DNA of 64,000 nucleotides from an uncultured Pirellulaceae bacterium. Lineage in GTDB: Bacteria > Planctomycetota > Planctomycetia > Pirellulales > Pirellulaceae. The notes beneath the pieces were generated by a model. The model worked only from the letters and a program-made list of their open reading frames with translations, made no database searches and was not told the origin of the DNA. Below are positions 20,894 through 30,124 of the stretch, piece by piece (position 1 is the stretch's first letter; each line of letters begins with the position of its first letter). Both the position numbers and the translations under genes were made by a program. Location: positions 1-64,000 of the forward strand of contig CALHPU010000035.1 in assembly GCA_938036435.1 (NCBI GenBank). Reading direction: 5' to 3'.

Positions 20894-21577
20894 ATGCACC
20901 CCACATTCAAAACCAAAAAGGAAGCTGGCGAAGCGGGCTACCGCTCAAAAAAGAGATGGTTCGCTGCTTTCTTCACACCCAAGCCTGACCAACAGGCGGT
21001 CGTGGTTAAAGGGCAGAGGTTTTTTGGCGAGCATCAAGTAGAAGAAGTTCTTTCGAAATCCAAAGGCACACGCGAAATTGGTTCACTCAAAATTGGTGCA
21101 CTTCCGGTGGGCAAGAAGAAGTTTCGCTCGGTGCGTTACGATGTCTTTCGGCGATCTGATTTTGTGATTGAGTCCAAGGTCAAAACGCAACGGAAGATTG
21201 CTCCGCCCCGTTCGATCGACCTCTTGCAAGAGTTGAACAAGCTTCATTCCACTGCCGCTAAATTTCAAACCGCCGCCAAATCAGCGAGACATCGCAAGGA
21301 CCATAAACGAGCTCGCGGCTTTCTGAAGCGCATGAACAAGCTTGAGGATCTAGCCGAGATCGGACTTCGTCGCGCCATTAACCAAGAATTGGTACGCCAC
21401 GTAAGATCAAAGCGAAAGCGACATTTCTACGTTAGCGGCGAACAAGTTTTCGAGACGAAGGTAACTCCTCCTAGCTGGATGCTTAGAGAGCAAGATACGT
21501 CTTACGAAACTGCATCTTCGCCAGTCAGTCCGATACCAGTCATCCACCACAGCATGTTGCCGGAGCCACGGAAATAG
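20894..21577 (+). CDS. Uncharacterised 'SKSKG' family protein, copy 1; C-terminus reads into antisense symporter remnant
   Basis: Core 'EEVLSKSKGTREIGSLKIGALPVGKKKFRSVRYDVFRRSDFVIE' matches the ORF at 30125; last ~20 codons are antisense to the SSS fragment. Confidence 0.6.
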   Translation: MHPTFKTKKEAGEAGYRSKKRWFAAFFTPKPDQQAVVVKGQRFFGEHQVEEVLSKSKGTREIGSLKIGALPVGKKKFRSVRYDVFRRSDFVIESKVKTQRKIAPPRSIDLLQELNKLHSTAAKFQTAAKSARHRKDHKRARGFLKRMNKLEDLAEIGLRRAINQELVRHVRSKRKRHFYVSGEQVFETKVTPPSWMLREQDTSYETASSPVSPIPVIHHSMLPEPRK

Positions 21578-21735
21578 TCGCTGGAGGTTTCGTTGAAGCG
21601 ACGCACGACCCAACCAATGGCAACCATGAACACGAGGTAAAAAGCAAACACCGCGTAATCGTAGACCGTCAGAGAATTGGCTGTGCTTAAAAGCATCGAC
21701 GAAAGAATCATACTGATGGAATTCAAGCACATCAA
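21502..21735 (-). pseudogene. N-terminal remnant of a sodium:solute symporter (SSS family)
   Basis: 'LTVYDYAVFAFYLVFMVAIGWVVRRFNETSSDYFRGSGNMLWWMTG' then abrupt loss of similarity and a stop. Confidence 0.75.
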
Positions 21736-21815
21736 AAGTGGAAATGAAACTTATCTTGCGGGACAGCGACGGGTTCCGATACTTTGTAGCTACCCCATCG
21801 CGGTCTTGTGGAGGC

Positions 21816-21844
21816 AAAAAAAAGATTCGCGCGACGCGAATCTT
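21816..21844 (-). terminator. Rho-independent terminator for the frameshifted lipoprotein gene
   Basis: aagattcgcg-cga-cgcgaatctt hairpin with an oligo-A run on + (T run on -) 3' of the - strand gene. Confidence 0.85.
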
Positions 21845-21865
21845 CTTATCTTGAAGGTGCTCTAA

Positions 21866-22244
21866 TCAGTGAGACATTTCTAGATTGAGTTGATTCTCAC
21901 CTTCGATGATTGTAACTTCAAAACCGCTTGTTTTGCGGTTTCTGTACTTCCGAGGGATCCGCTTGTCGAATGGTTCAGGGTTGGGATCGTTAGTAGTTCG
22001 CTGATTCACAAACACTTGGTAATCACTGAGCGGGATTTCCGTGATCAGAAACTCACCCTTATCATTTACTTTTGCACCGACCGTTCGTTTTGTTGTCTCG
22101 CTGTACAGTGCAACCAGACAGTCTCCAACATGTTCACCGTTGGACAGAACGACGCCGGAGAGACTCCCGACAGGGGGACCAGAATCGCACCCAAATAAAA
22201 ATCGAAAAGAATACCAATATGCATAGTTTCCCTAAGCAACGCAT
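21866..22244 (-). pseudogene. Frameshifted planctomycete lipoprotein (carboxypeptidase regulatory-like)
   Basis: Signal peptide MRCLGKLCILVFFSIFI in one frame; lipobox and mature part 'GCDSGPPVGSLSGVVLSNGEHVGDCLVALYSETTKRTVGAKVNDKGEFLITEIPLSDYQVFVNQRTT...NLEMSH*' in another; shift near gatttttatttggg. Confidence 0.75.
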
Positions 22245-22328
22245 TTTTTTCGTCTCATCGTAGTGCGATTTTAAATTAACGGTTTGGCGTGAAAATGAAT
22301 CATCAGCCGAGCTATTCGGTTTCAACAA

Positions 22329-22961
22329 TTACTGGGTAATGTCGACTACGTTACCGTCATCACGATCGGCAAGGTCGAATAAGACTTGCAGAGCGGTGTT
22401 GTCGGTAAGAAAGTGAACCGAGCCATCGCACGCCGCCACATTGGCCCCGCCGGGGTGATTTGAGTGGAGGGGACGGTTGGCGCCTAAATTTCCTGCCGAA
22501 CCCAACGCAGCTGATATCGATTTAGTATTAATTTGGTGGCGAACAGTCGTAAGGTTAAAATAACGAGCGTCTTGCTGAGTGTCTGGATCGACGCTTGGAC
22601 CGACCGTTCTCCAAGGGCTGATTCCCATCGTGAAGCCAGCAAGTTCATCGAGGCTGCACTGGGAAAAACCAATCTTGAAAAATTGAAATCTGAGTTTCAC
22701 CAGCAAACGCTTGCCCAAGAATCGGTCAGTAACTCCAACTCGTAGATTTGAATTCTGTTTTACAAGATCAGTAATGGCTGCGGCCTCGACGAGGAAAACA
22801 CCTTTTCGTTGCCGCAGCTTTTTAATTTCAAAAGGAGAATCCATGAGCAAACTTGTTGAGACGGAAAGGCAAACCGCTGATTCGCCATCACTGAGCAGTT
22901 TAGTGAATCGAGTCCGGGCTGACTTTGCGGCTTGTCGCGTTAAGTTCCGCTGGCTAGGCAC
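22329..22961 (-). pseudogene. C-terminal remnant of a DUF1559 (prepilin-like) protein joined to unrelated N-terminal sequence
   Basis: C-term 'FTMGISPWRTVGPSVDPDTQQDARYFNLTTVRHQIN...NHPGGANVAACDGSVHFLTDNTALQVLFDLADRDDGNVV' is typical DUF1559; N-term prepilin motif missing. Confidence 0.75.
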
Positions 22962-22977
22962 GACAAAGACCCTTTAA
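22843..22977 (+). CDS. Short ORF with a strong Shine-Dalgarno, possibly a truncated N-terminus
   Basis: aaaaggagaatccATG; MSKLVETERQTADSPSLSSLVNRVRADFAACRVKFRWLGTTKTL*. Confidence 0.35.
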   Translation: MSKLVETERQTADSPSLSSLVNRVRADFAACRVKFRWLGTTKTL

Positions 22978-23040
22978 GGAAATCGACTACATAGTCTTGT
23001 AACTGAACCAAAGATCGTAATCGCGACAGAACCCACTCAT

Positions 23041-24333
23041 TCAACGACCAAGAAAAGTCCCCAAGGGCATCAACGGTTCAATGTGGTCACATGCGATTTT
23101 GATTACCGCGAGGAGCGGCACCGCCACAATCGCTCCTCCTACGCCCCAGACCCAAGACACAATGACAAAAAATATCATCAACCAAACCGGATGCAGGCTG
23201 ACGCTGCGACCAATTTGAACGGGAGTGACAAAGTTGGCTTCGATAACGTTTGCACCAAGATAGATGGCCGGTGCCAGCAAAGCATATGACAACGAGTCAA
23301 ACGAAATGATTGCAGCAAGGAATACAATACCGGCACCGATAAATGCTCCAATGAATGGCAGAAAGTTCAAAAGCATTGCCATGACGCCCCACATGATTGG
23401 GTTGGGCATGCCGATGATCCACATTCCCAAACCGATCACTACGCCAAGTCCAGCGTTGATTGTCGTCGTCGTTAACAGATATTTTGAAACGCTCTTCTCG
23501 ATTGCCTGCGTTAATACTACGACGCGTTTCTTGTGTTTGAACGTGGGCATGATTTCGACCAGCTTTTCCAAACCTCGGTCACCCGAAGCCAGCAGGTAGA
23601 AAAGCAAAACCAGCATCAGCGATATTCCCAACAGTGCGTCGCCGGTTGTGCTAAAGATTTTGCTTGAGATGCTTGGCTGGCTCACGGAGACGGGAACGAC
23701 ACCACGAGTTGCCGCTTCCAATAAGTCATCTTCTACATCTGAGCTCGGCGTGACAACATCCTCCGATTCTGCCCGCTTGCCATCGAAGCCGACTGTGTTA
23801 CCAGAAGCAATCTCGTCAAGTTGCTGCGAAACGTTGATAAGATCGGCCAGTGGCTCTTTCAAGGAAAGCAATTTTGTTTCCACGATGGCAAGGTTTTTGT
23901 CTTTGTTGTCCAGCCATGTCTGCGCGGGCCCAGCTGATAAGAACAACGTCGCTGCCGCAATCCCAATCGCCGTCCCCAACACCAGTAAAGTCGCTACCGC
24001 ATTGGGAATTTTGAATCCATTCAACCAAGCCACCAGAGGGCTGAATAAGAGATTGAGCAAGAAGGCACCAACAATTGGAAGCATCACCGGTTTCGCAAAA
24101 TACAGTGTATAAACGGAAGCCAGCACCGTAAGAATGGTGATGCAAACCGTTGCTGTTGGAATGGCAACTTCGCGAGCAACCGCTAAGCTTTCGCATACAT
24201 CATCTTGTGGCTCGGAGATGTTTTCCGGTGTATCGACTCTTACCGTAATTGACTCGTCGGAAATTTCTCGATTCGCCATCATCGGCGTTCTCGCGAACGT
24301 CGGCTCTTCCTGTTGAGTCAGCTCGATGGCCAT
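23041..24333 (-). CDS. AI-2E/PerM family transporter
   Basis: 430 aa; 'GAFLLNLLFSPLVAWLNGFKIPNAVATLLV', 'FLPFIGAFIGAGIVFLAA', 'SLHPVWLMIFFVIVSWVWGVGGAIVAVPLLAVIKI'. Confidence 0.92.
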   Translation of the reverse strand: MAIELTQQEEPTFARTPMMANREISDESITVRVDTPENISEPQDDVCESLAVAREVAIPTATVCITILTVLASVYTLYFAKPVMLPIVGAFLLNLLFSPLVAWLNGFKIPNAVATLLVLGTAIGIAAATLFLSAGPAQTWLDNKDKNLAIVETKLLSLKEPLADLINVSQQLDEIASGNTVGFDGKRAESEDVVTPSSDVEDDLLEAATRGVVPVSVSQPSISSKIFSTTGDALLGISLMLVLLFYLLASGDRGLEKLVEIMPTFKHKKRVVVLTQAIEKSVSKYLLTTTTINAGLGVVIGLGMWIIGMPNPIMWGVMAMLLNFLPFIGAFIGAGIVFLAAIISFDSLSYALLAPAIYLGANVIEANFVTPVQIGRSVSLHPVWLMIFFVIVSWVWGVGGAIVAVPLLAVIKIACDHIEPLMPLGTFLGR

Positions 24334-24792
24334 CGACGTCTCCGGTAACTTTTGGGCAAGTTTGATTGAGTAAATCTTGTGTGAGTGCCATCACAGCAAT
24401 TTTAGAGCCAAGTCCTCGTTTAATACAGGAATAGAGAAGTTGCGATTTCTAGGTCGGAGAAACGCAGCCGATTGTTTGCCCGCGATAAAATTTGATCGAG
24501 CATGGGTCAAAATGCTGAGCGGCCAAACGCCATTTTGGACGGTATTCGACCAGTCGCTACGCTGCTAACTTCGATCGAACTCGCCCTTTAATATTTGTTG
24601 TTATTTCGTTTTCTAGGCGCGAGGTTTGCAACGAGAGTCCTCGGAATTGAGACGGTGGACTGACATGCTCATAATTTTTTCCCGAAATGGAATGGTCGCA
24701 GGCGAACTTAGAAACTAACCGAACTGGTTTCACGTTTTGCCATTCTTCCGCCATCTTTTAGGCCCCAAAGTTTCCTTTTTTAGAGTCAATTA

Positions 24793-25440
24793 ATGAAAAA
24801 GTTCATATTGCTTGCTCTCGGCGGTTTGCTGGTTGCGGGCGTTGTGGGATTCCTCCTGATTCCAAGTTCACCAATCGAAGTCTCCTCGAAAGCCGAACAT
24901 CAATTCACCATCGAAGAGCCGATGCGTCGCGTCCGAAAGATCTTGGTGCGAACCAATGCGGTAAAGAAGATCGTCGCGATGGCCGATGCGGAACTGCTCA
25001 ACCAAGAATGGCTAGATATGAAGTTCGACATCGACAAACCGTTATTAAAACGTGACTGGAATGTGAATGGGGAGGGAGAACTTTCTGTTCGTTTCAACGA
25101 TGCATATCTTGGCTCTCACGACATAACGCTTCAGCAGAACGCGAACATTTCGCCTGATCAACTGCATACGACCAACGATTTGCAGACACCATCGGGGCCC
25201 GTTCAAAACTACAGCAGTGTTTTGACGCTGACTCCCGACGATTCTGGCAATGCGCATTTTGTTTTTTCGCTAGACCTGCGAATTAAAACCACGGCCAATT
25301 GGTTTACCGAAAGCACCGTTAGAAGCAAAATCGAAGCGTCCGCCGCCGAGGCGTTGAAGCAGCAAGAGGAAGCAATCCGCGAAGTCGTCTCCGATCACGC
25401 GGACGAGCTGATTATCTTGCCCGAGGACGGCGAAGAGTGA
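24793..25440 (+). CDS. Membrane-anchored protein, possibly SRPBCC-like
   Basis: 215 aa; single N-terminal TM/signal; good ORF context. Confidence 0.6.
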   Translation: MKKFILLALGGLLVAGVVGFLLIPSSPIEVSSKAEHQFTIEEPMRRVRKILVRTNAVKKIVAMADAELLNQEWLDMKFDIDKPLLKRDWNVNGEGELSVRFNDAYLGSHDITLQQNANISPDQLHTTNDLQTPSGPVQNYSSVLTLTPDDSGNAHFVFSLDLRIKTTANWFTESTVRSKIEASAAEALKQQEEAIREVVSDHADELIILPEDGEE

Positions 25441-25482
25441 TTCTTAGACGCACTGGAGAAGATGTCCAATTGAATACCAGCC

Positions 25483-26190
25483 TTACCGCTCGCGCTTCTT
25501 CAATGACTTAACTACCTCAAGGCTTTCTAAAAACAACTTCACCGTTCGTCCTTTGACCAACCAAGCGATCGCGAAAGACCACACGGCAATCCACTCTCCC
25601 CAGAAGATGAAGTTCCATTGAGAAAGCCGCTCCCGCGTTGCTTGATCAAACACAAAAAGGAACACGCCCATCGCGGCGACGCTCAAGAGTAATACCGCAC
25701 CGCTGATTCGGAAAATCGCATTACGACCCCAGTTCCAATCTTCGCAATCGTCTTCCGGTTCGTTGTGCGGAAAGTGATAGATGGAAAATAAAGCCAACGT
25801 CAGGAAAAACAATCCTCCAAACAGTGTGTGCAAGTAGCCAACCAAGGTCGCTTGGTGCAGCGGATCACTCCCAGCATCTGTTGGGAAAAGGGCGACACCA
25901 ATCGCGGCCACGCAGCCAAGATTTCCAGTCCAGTTTTCAAACGGCGTGCTGCCAACGTAGCAGAACAAGAACAAGCCAATCGCGCACATCACGCCGACAA
26001 AAACATCCCGCATCGGCGTGTGATAATAGCTGCTCATATTCTCTTGGATCTCAACACCAAACAAGACCCACGCGACTGGCCCGAGAATGATCGGCAGCGC
26101 GAGTCCCAACGCACCTACAGCTCGTCGAATCCACAAGTACGAAAGCACCATCGGGTGGGCGCGACTGGAGAGCTGTTTGTCTTCTGTCAT
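25483..26190 (-). CDS. Multi-pass membrane protein (DUF998/Frag1-like)
   Basis: 'SSYYHTPMRDVFVGVMCAIGLFLFCYVG...LFPTDAG' and multiple TMs. Confidence 0.7.
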   Translation of the reverse strand: MTEDKQLSSRAHPMVLSYLWIRRAVGALGLALPIILGPVAWVLFGVEIQENMSSYYHTPMRDVFVGVMCAIGLFLFCYVGSTPFENWTGNLGCVAAIGVALFPTDAGSDPLHQATLVGYLHTLFGGLFFLTLALFSIYHFPHNEPEDDCEDWNWGRNAIFRISGAVLLLSVAAMGVFLFVFDQATRERLSQWNFIFWGEWIAVWSFAIAWLVKGRTVKLFLESLEVVKSLKKRER

Positions 26191-26345
26191 GGCAGCGGTC
26201 TTTTTTGCGTCTTATCGAGCGAGCCTGATTGCGCAACATTTTCGCTTATTACCAATAATGAACAACCAGCCAGCCAACTGTTTTACTCCAGACGCGAAGT
26301 TTGACCAGTCAATGCGTCTGAAGTTGCCTTGGCGTCGATTATGTT

Positions 26346-26801
26346 TCATTCTGAATCGTCGAAGGAACCAGACTGATCACCAAACATTTCTTTCATCATC
26401 CGCTTCGCCAACTCGTCGTCAGCTTGAGACAATGGGGCGTCCTCCGATCGCGCGGCGATCTCATCGAGGCAGGCTGTGCAAAGATTGAATAAGCTATCGG
26501 CGGGAACCGACTTGGCATGCTTCGTAGAAACGCGGTAGTTTTTCTGGCAACGAGCACAGACACGCGGCACCACCTCGGGGCCGTTGTCTTGCGTGATTTC
26601 TTCGCCCTCGGGCTCCAGTTGATAAACCGCTTTGGTTAACTCTGGATCACCTGTGCGGGCTCCAAACGATATTGATTCGCGAATCTTTTCGATGTCCGAC
26701 AATTTGAGCCTCTCATTAAAGTTTTGACGCAAATGAAATTTTTTTGAAGCGATTGAGTTTGCTCGACATGTCAATTGTTGCGTGTCGATCGCGTTTGGCA
26801 A
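26346..26801 (-). CDS. Small protein with CxxC...CxxC zinc motif
   Basis: 'RVCARCQKNYRVSTKHAKSVPADSLFNLCTACLDEI'. Confidence 0.6.
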   Translation of the reverse strand: MPNAIDTQQLTCRANSIASKKFHLRQNFNERLKLSDIEKIRESISFGARTGDPELTKAVYQLEPEGEEITQDNGPEVVPRVCARCQKNYRVSTKHAKSVPADSLFNLCTACLDEIAARSEDAPLSQADDELAKRMMKEMFGDQSGSFDDSE

Positions 26802-26810
26802 CCAAAATAT

Positions 26811-28319
26811 CTAAACGAGGCGGCTAGTCGATGTATCTGACTTTGCCTTGGCTAAACTCAGATCCGAAATCAATTGATTCATCTTGGTTTGTCGCTGCGT
26901 CGAATCTGGCGTGCGGAGGATTGCCGATGGATGCCACGTCGCAATGGTTTGCGGGCAATAATCTGATTCGACGATCGTGCCGCGACTGGTGGTGATCCGG
27001 AAATTGGGACTGATGATCGCCTTCGCGGCGGTCGCTCCGAGGCAAACGAGAAGGTTTGCGTTTGTAAGAAAACTCCATTCGGCGTCGAACCAAGGGCGGC
27101 AGCAGCGAATCTCACGTGCGTTGGGACGCTGGTAAAGTCGTCGCTTGCCACGCGGTGCCGGGCCGGAAGTGCTCGGCTCGCCGGTTTCGGACGTTGTGAA
27201 TTTGAAGTGCTTGACGATGTTGGTCACGTAAACCGATTCGCGTTTAATGCCGGCGGCGGCAAACGCTTCGTTGAGGATTTGACCGGCCGGTCCGATAAAG
27301 GGGTGGCCTTCGATGTCTTCCCGATCGCCCGGTTGTTCTCCCACGAAAACGATTTTCGCATCAACCGGGCCTTCGCCAAACACGGTTTGCGTTGCGTGAG
27401 TATGCAGATCGCAGGCCGTGCAGTTGGCCGCGATTTGTTTCAGCTCTTCCAGACTTTGTAGAAGCTCGGTTCGGTTCTCGATGACATTCAAAGCCGTCTG
27501 AGCAAATCCTTCATGCTCGCGGATCATTTTCTCAACGCGTCGTGGAGCATCGGCCAACAAGTCCGCGATGATCTCGGTTTCGGGAAGCGTCGCCCAATGC
27601 CGCACTGGCATCTCGCTCTTCATCATTTTGATCTTGATGCGAGCCGGATTAAAGATGTGAGCGTAATAGGTCTTCCAAAGATCCTCCAATTCATCGCCGG
27701 TCGGTGCTTCGCTGCGCGGGACACCGTCGCCGTAAACAAGCTTTTGCTGGTCCCAAACGACGGACTCGTTGGGCGTCAAAATGGTCCAGTTCATCGCTTT
27801 GAAACGTCGTGAAAAGAACGGAGCGACTTTGCGAACGATGTTGTGATCCGGACGATGCCAAGCGATAAAGTATTCCTCGTCGTCTCGGATGATTTTGCGA
27901 AACCGCACGAAGGCTTTCATCTTGTGCGCGTCGCGACGTACTTCCTTCTCCATTTTTGCCAAACGCAAAACGTCATCGTCAGTTGTGATTTTCAGCAGTT
28001 GAGGCGTTTGGTTGACGATCCGCCAGAGCGTTCGATAAAGAATATTCCATCGCGACTCGCTGCGATGATAGCCCACCGTTTCGGCAAGCGACAAAAACTC
28101 TCGGGGCACGCGGAGAGGTTTGGCTTGATCGGCAGTCGTCGTATTCGAATCCGACTTGCTTGCTCCGTCTAGGTCGTTTGCGTTAATCGTTTGCCCAAAC
28201 AAAGTTTGCTGCCCGTTGTTGTCGGCAAATTGAATTTCATCCGGTCGGACCGCATCCAAGATCAGCTTCCGCGCCAGCGCACGCCATTCAGCAAAGTTGT
28301 CAATCACGATCGTACGCAT
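26811..28319 (-). CDS. DUF4130 + UdgX-type uracil-DNA glycosylase fusion
   Basis: N-term DUF4130-like 'FRKIIRDDEEYFIAWHRPDHNIVRKVAPFFSRRF'; C-term 'VFVGEQPGDREDIEGHPFIGPAGQ', 'RGKRRLYQRP', 'ATWHPSAILR'. Confidence 0.92.
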   Translation of the reverse strand: MRTIVIDNFAEWRALARKLILDAVRPDEIQFADNNGQQTLFGQTINANDLDGASKSDSNTTTADQAKPLRVPREFLSLAETVGYHRSESRWNILYRTLWRIVNQTPQLLKITTDDDVLRLAKMEKEVRRDAHKMKAFVRFRKIIRDDEEYFIAWHRPDHNIVRKVAPFFSRRFKAMNWTILTPNESVVWDQQKLVYGDGVPRSEAPTGDELEDLWKTYYAHIFNPARIKIKMMKSEMPVRHWATLPETEIIADLLADAPRRVEKMIREHEGFAQTALNVIENRTELLQSLEELKQIAANCTACDLHTHATQTVFGEGPVDAKIVFVGEQPGDREDIEGHPFIGPAGQILNEAFAAAGIKRESVYVTNIVKHFKFTTSETGEPSTSGPAPRGKRRLYQRPNAREIRCCRPWFDAEWSFLTNANLLVCLGATAAKAIISPNFRITTSRGTIVESDYCPQTIATWHPSAILRTPDSTQRQTKMNQLISDLSLAKAKSDTSTSRLV

Positions 28320-28325
28320 CGGCAG

Positions 28326-29597
28326 CTACAATTCGCCTTTCAACGCCGCGTCGAAGGTGTCGAACATCGTCAGCTGCTTCTCTTTTGGCACGACCAGATA
28401 GCGCAAATTGTCTCGGTCAAGATCGCTGAGCGCCGGGTTGTGGTCTTCGGTAATGACAAACGACTTGGCCCGCTTCCACGCGACGCGCAGTTTCCGCAGG
28501 TCATCCGTTCGAATTCGCTTGTGACGGCGAATGGAGAGAATACGCTGGACGTTCCGAGCACCGATTCCGGGAATGCGTAGCAACTGTTCGCGATTGGCCG
28601 TATTCACGTCGACCGGAAAGTAAGCTCGATTTGCCAACGCCCACGCGAATTTAGGATCAATCTCAAGATCTAAGTTCGCGTCAGGCCGAACGATAATCTC
28701 GTCGACTTTAAAATCGTAAAACCGCAGCAACCAATCGGCTTGATAAAGTCGATGCTCGCGAATCAGCGGCGGACTCTTGCCCGGCAACTGCGAATCCGCG
28801 TGAGGAATCGGGCTGTAGGCGGAGTAGTAGACTCGCCGAAGTTTTTGTCCGGTATAAAGTTCGTCGGCCGTTTTCAAAATTTCGCTATCTGGAGTTGGCG
28901 TGGCACCCACGATCATCTGTGTGCTTTGACCGGCAGGAGCGAACTTTGGCGGTTTCATCCCAGCCTTGCGATCGGATTGTGTCTCGCAGATTTTCTCTTT
29001 GATGCCGTGCATCGCCTGAGTGATCTCGGGCTTCTTCTTTTCGGGAGCAAGCTGTTTCAAATCCAGCTCCGTTGGCAGTTCGATGTTCACGCTCAACCGA
29101 TCCGCCCACAATCCGGCTTCGGTGATCAGCTCTTCGGCGGCTCCGGGAATCGTTTTCAAGTGAATGTAGCCGCCGAAACGATGTTGCTGCCTCAACGTTT
29201 TCGCCACCAGCGTCAATTGCTGCATCGTGTAGTCAGAATTTTGAATGATGCCGCTGCTGAGGAACAGGCCTTCGATGTAGTTGCGTTTGTAGAACTCGAT
29301 CGTGAGATTGACGACCTCGTCAACCGTGAATCGGGCGCGCGGAGTTTCGCTGCTGATTCGGTTAACGCAATATTGGCAGTCGAAGATGCAGTAATTGGTC
29401 AGCAGGATCTTCAGCAGCGAAACGCATCGACCATCGGGCGTGTAGCTATGACAGATCCCCATGCCCTCGGTGCTGCCGATCGCGCTGCCTTTTCGAGTCG
29501 ACTTGGAACCGCTGCTGGCGCACGAGGCGTCGTACTTGGCAGCGTCGGCCAAGATAGCCAGTTTTCCGTCGAGCGTCTTTTGTTTCTGATCCGTCAT
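28326..29597 (-). CDS. Putative DNA modification/repair radical SAM protein (UDG-linked)
   Basis: 'NYCIFDCQYCVNR' CxxxCxxC cluster motif; HhH-like 'INTANREQLLRIPGIGARNVQRIL'; 6 bp upstream of the UDG gene. Confidence 0.93.
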   Translation of the reverse strand: MTDQKQKTLDGKLAILADAAKYDASCASSGSKSTRKGSAIGSTEGMGICHSYTPDGRCVSLLKILLTNYCIFDCQYCVNRISSETPRARFTVDEVVNLTIEFYKRNYIEGLFLSSGIIQNSDYTMQQLTLVAKTLRQQHRFGGYIHLKTIPGAAEELITEAGLWADRLSVNIELPTELDLKQLAPEKKKPEITQAMHGIKEKICETQSDRKAGMKPPKFAPAGQSTQMIVGATPTPDSEILKTADELYTGQKLRRVYYSAYSPIPHADSQLPGKSPPLIREHRLYQADWLLRFYDFKVDEIIVRPDANLDLEIDPKFAWALANRAYFPVDVNTANREQLLRIPGIGARNVQRILSIRRHKRIRTDDLRKLRVAWKRAKSFVITEDHNPALSDLDRDNLRYLVVPKEKQLTMFDTFDAALKGEL

Positions 29598-30124
29598 GAA
29601 TTCTTTCGGGTGTCTTCCTTAACCGTTGTCTGTCGATCGCTTGTAATTATCGGTCGGGTCGCACCAAGAGCAACCGGCAAAATGATGGGTTCTAGTCGAA
29701 AGCGGGATCGCAGGATCTCAAAGGCGTTTGCAGGCGTCGCCAATCCACTTCGCCTTCGTCGCATTATTGATTTAGCGTGGCGGCGTGGGTCAACAGGATC
29801 AAGTGTAACATGATGCCGGGCCAGCTTTGATCCGGTCGAGCGTGAATTTCAACCGGTTCCAAACGAGTCGACTCGACTCAAGCTCGAGATGATTCAGATC
29901 TGGTTCGCAACCGACCAGCCTGAGCGTTTGGAGCGCACTCGCTAACTTGAAAGTATTGCTCGACGCTGCGATTGCGAATCTGGCAAATTTAATTATCCGT
30001 TTGCCGATGGACATTGAAGTCGGAACATCCTTTGCGGTTCAAACTGTATGGTAGATCCAATCTTTTCGCCGCAGATCACTGTGAGGGTCGCTGGCGATCG
30101 AAGCCACGAAAGTCACGTTAAATC

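Noticed and set aside
28740-29813. 357-aa plus-strand ORF
   Set aside because: Fully antisense to the well-supported radical SAM gene; composition looks like shadow coding and no domain is recognisable
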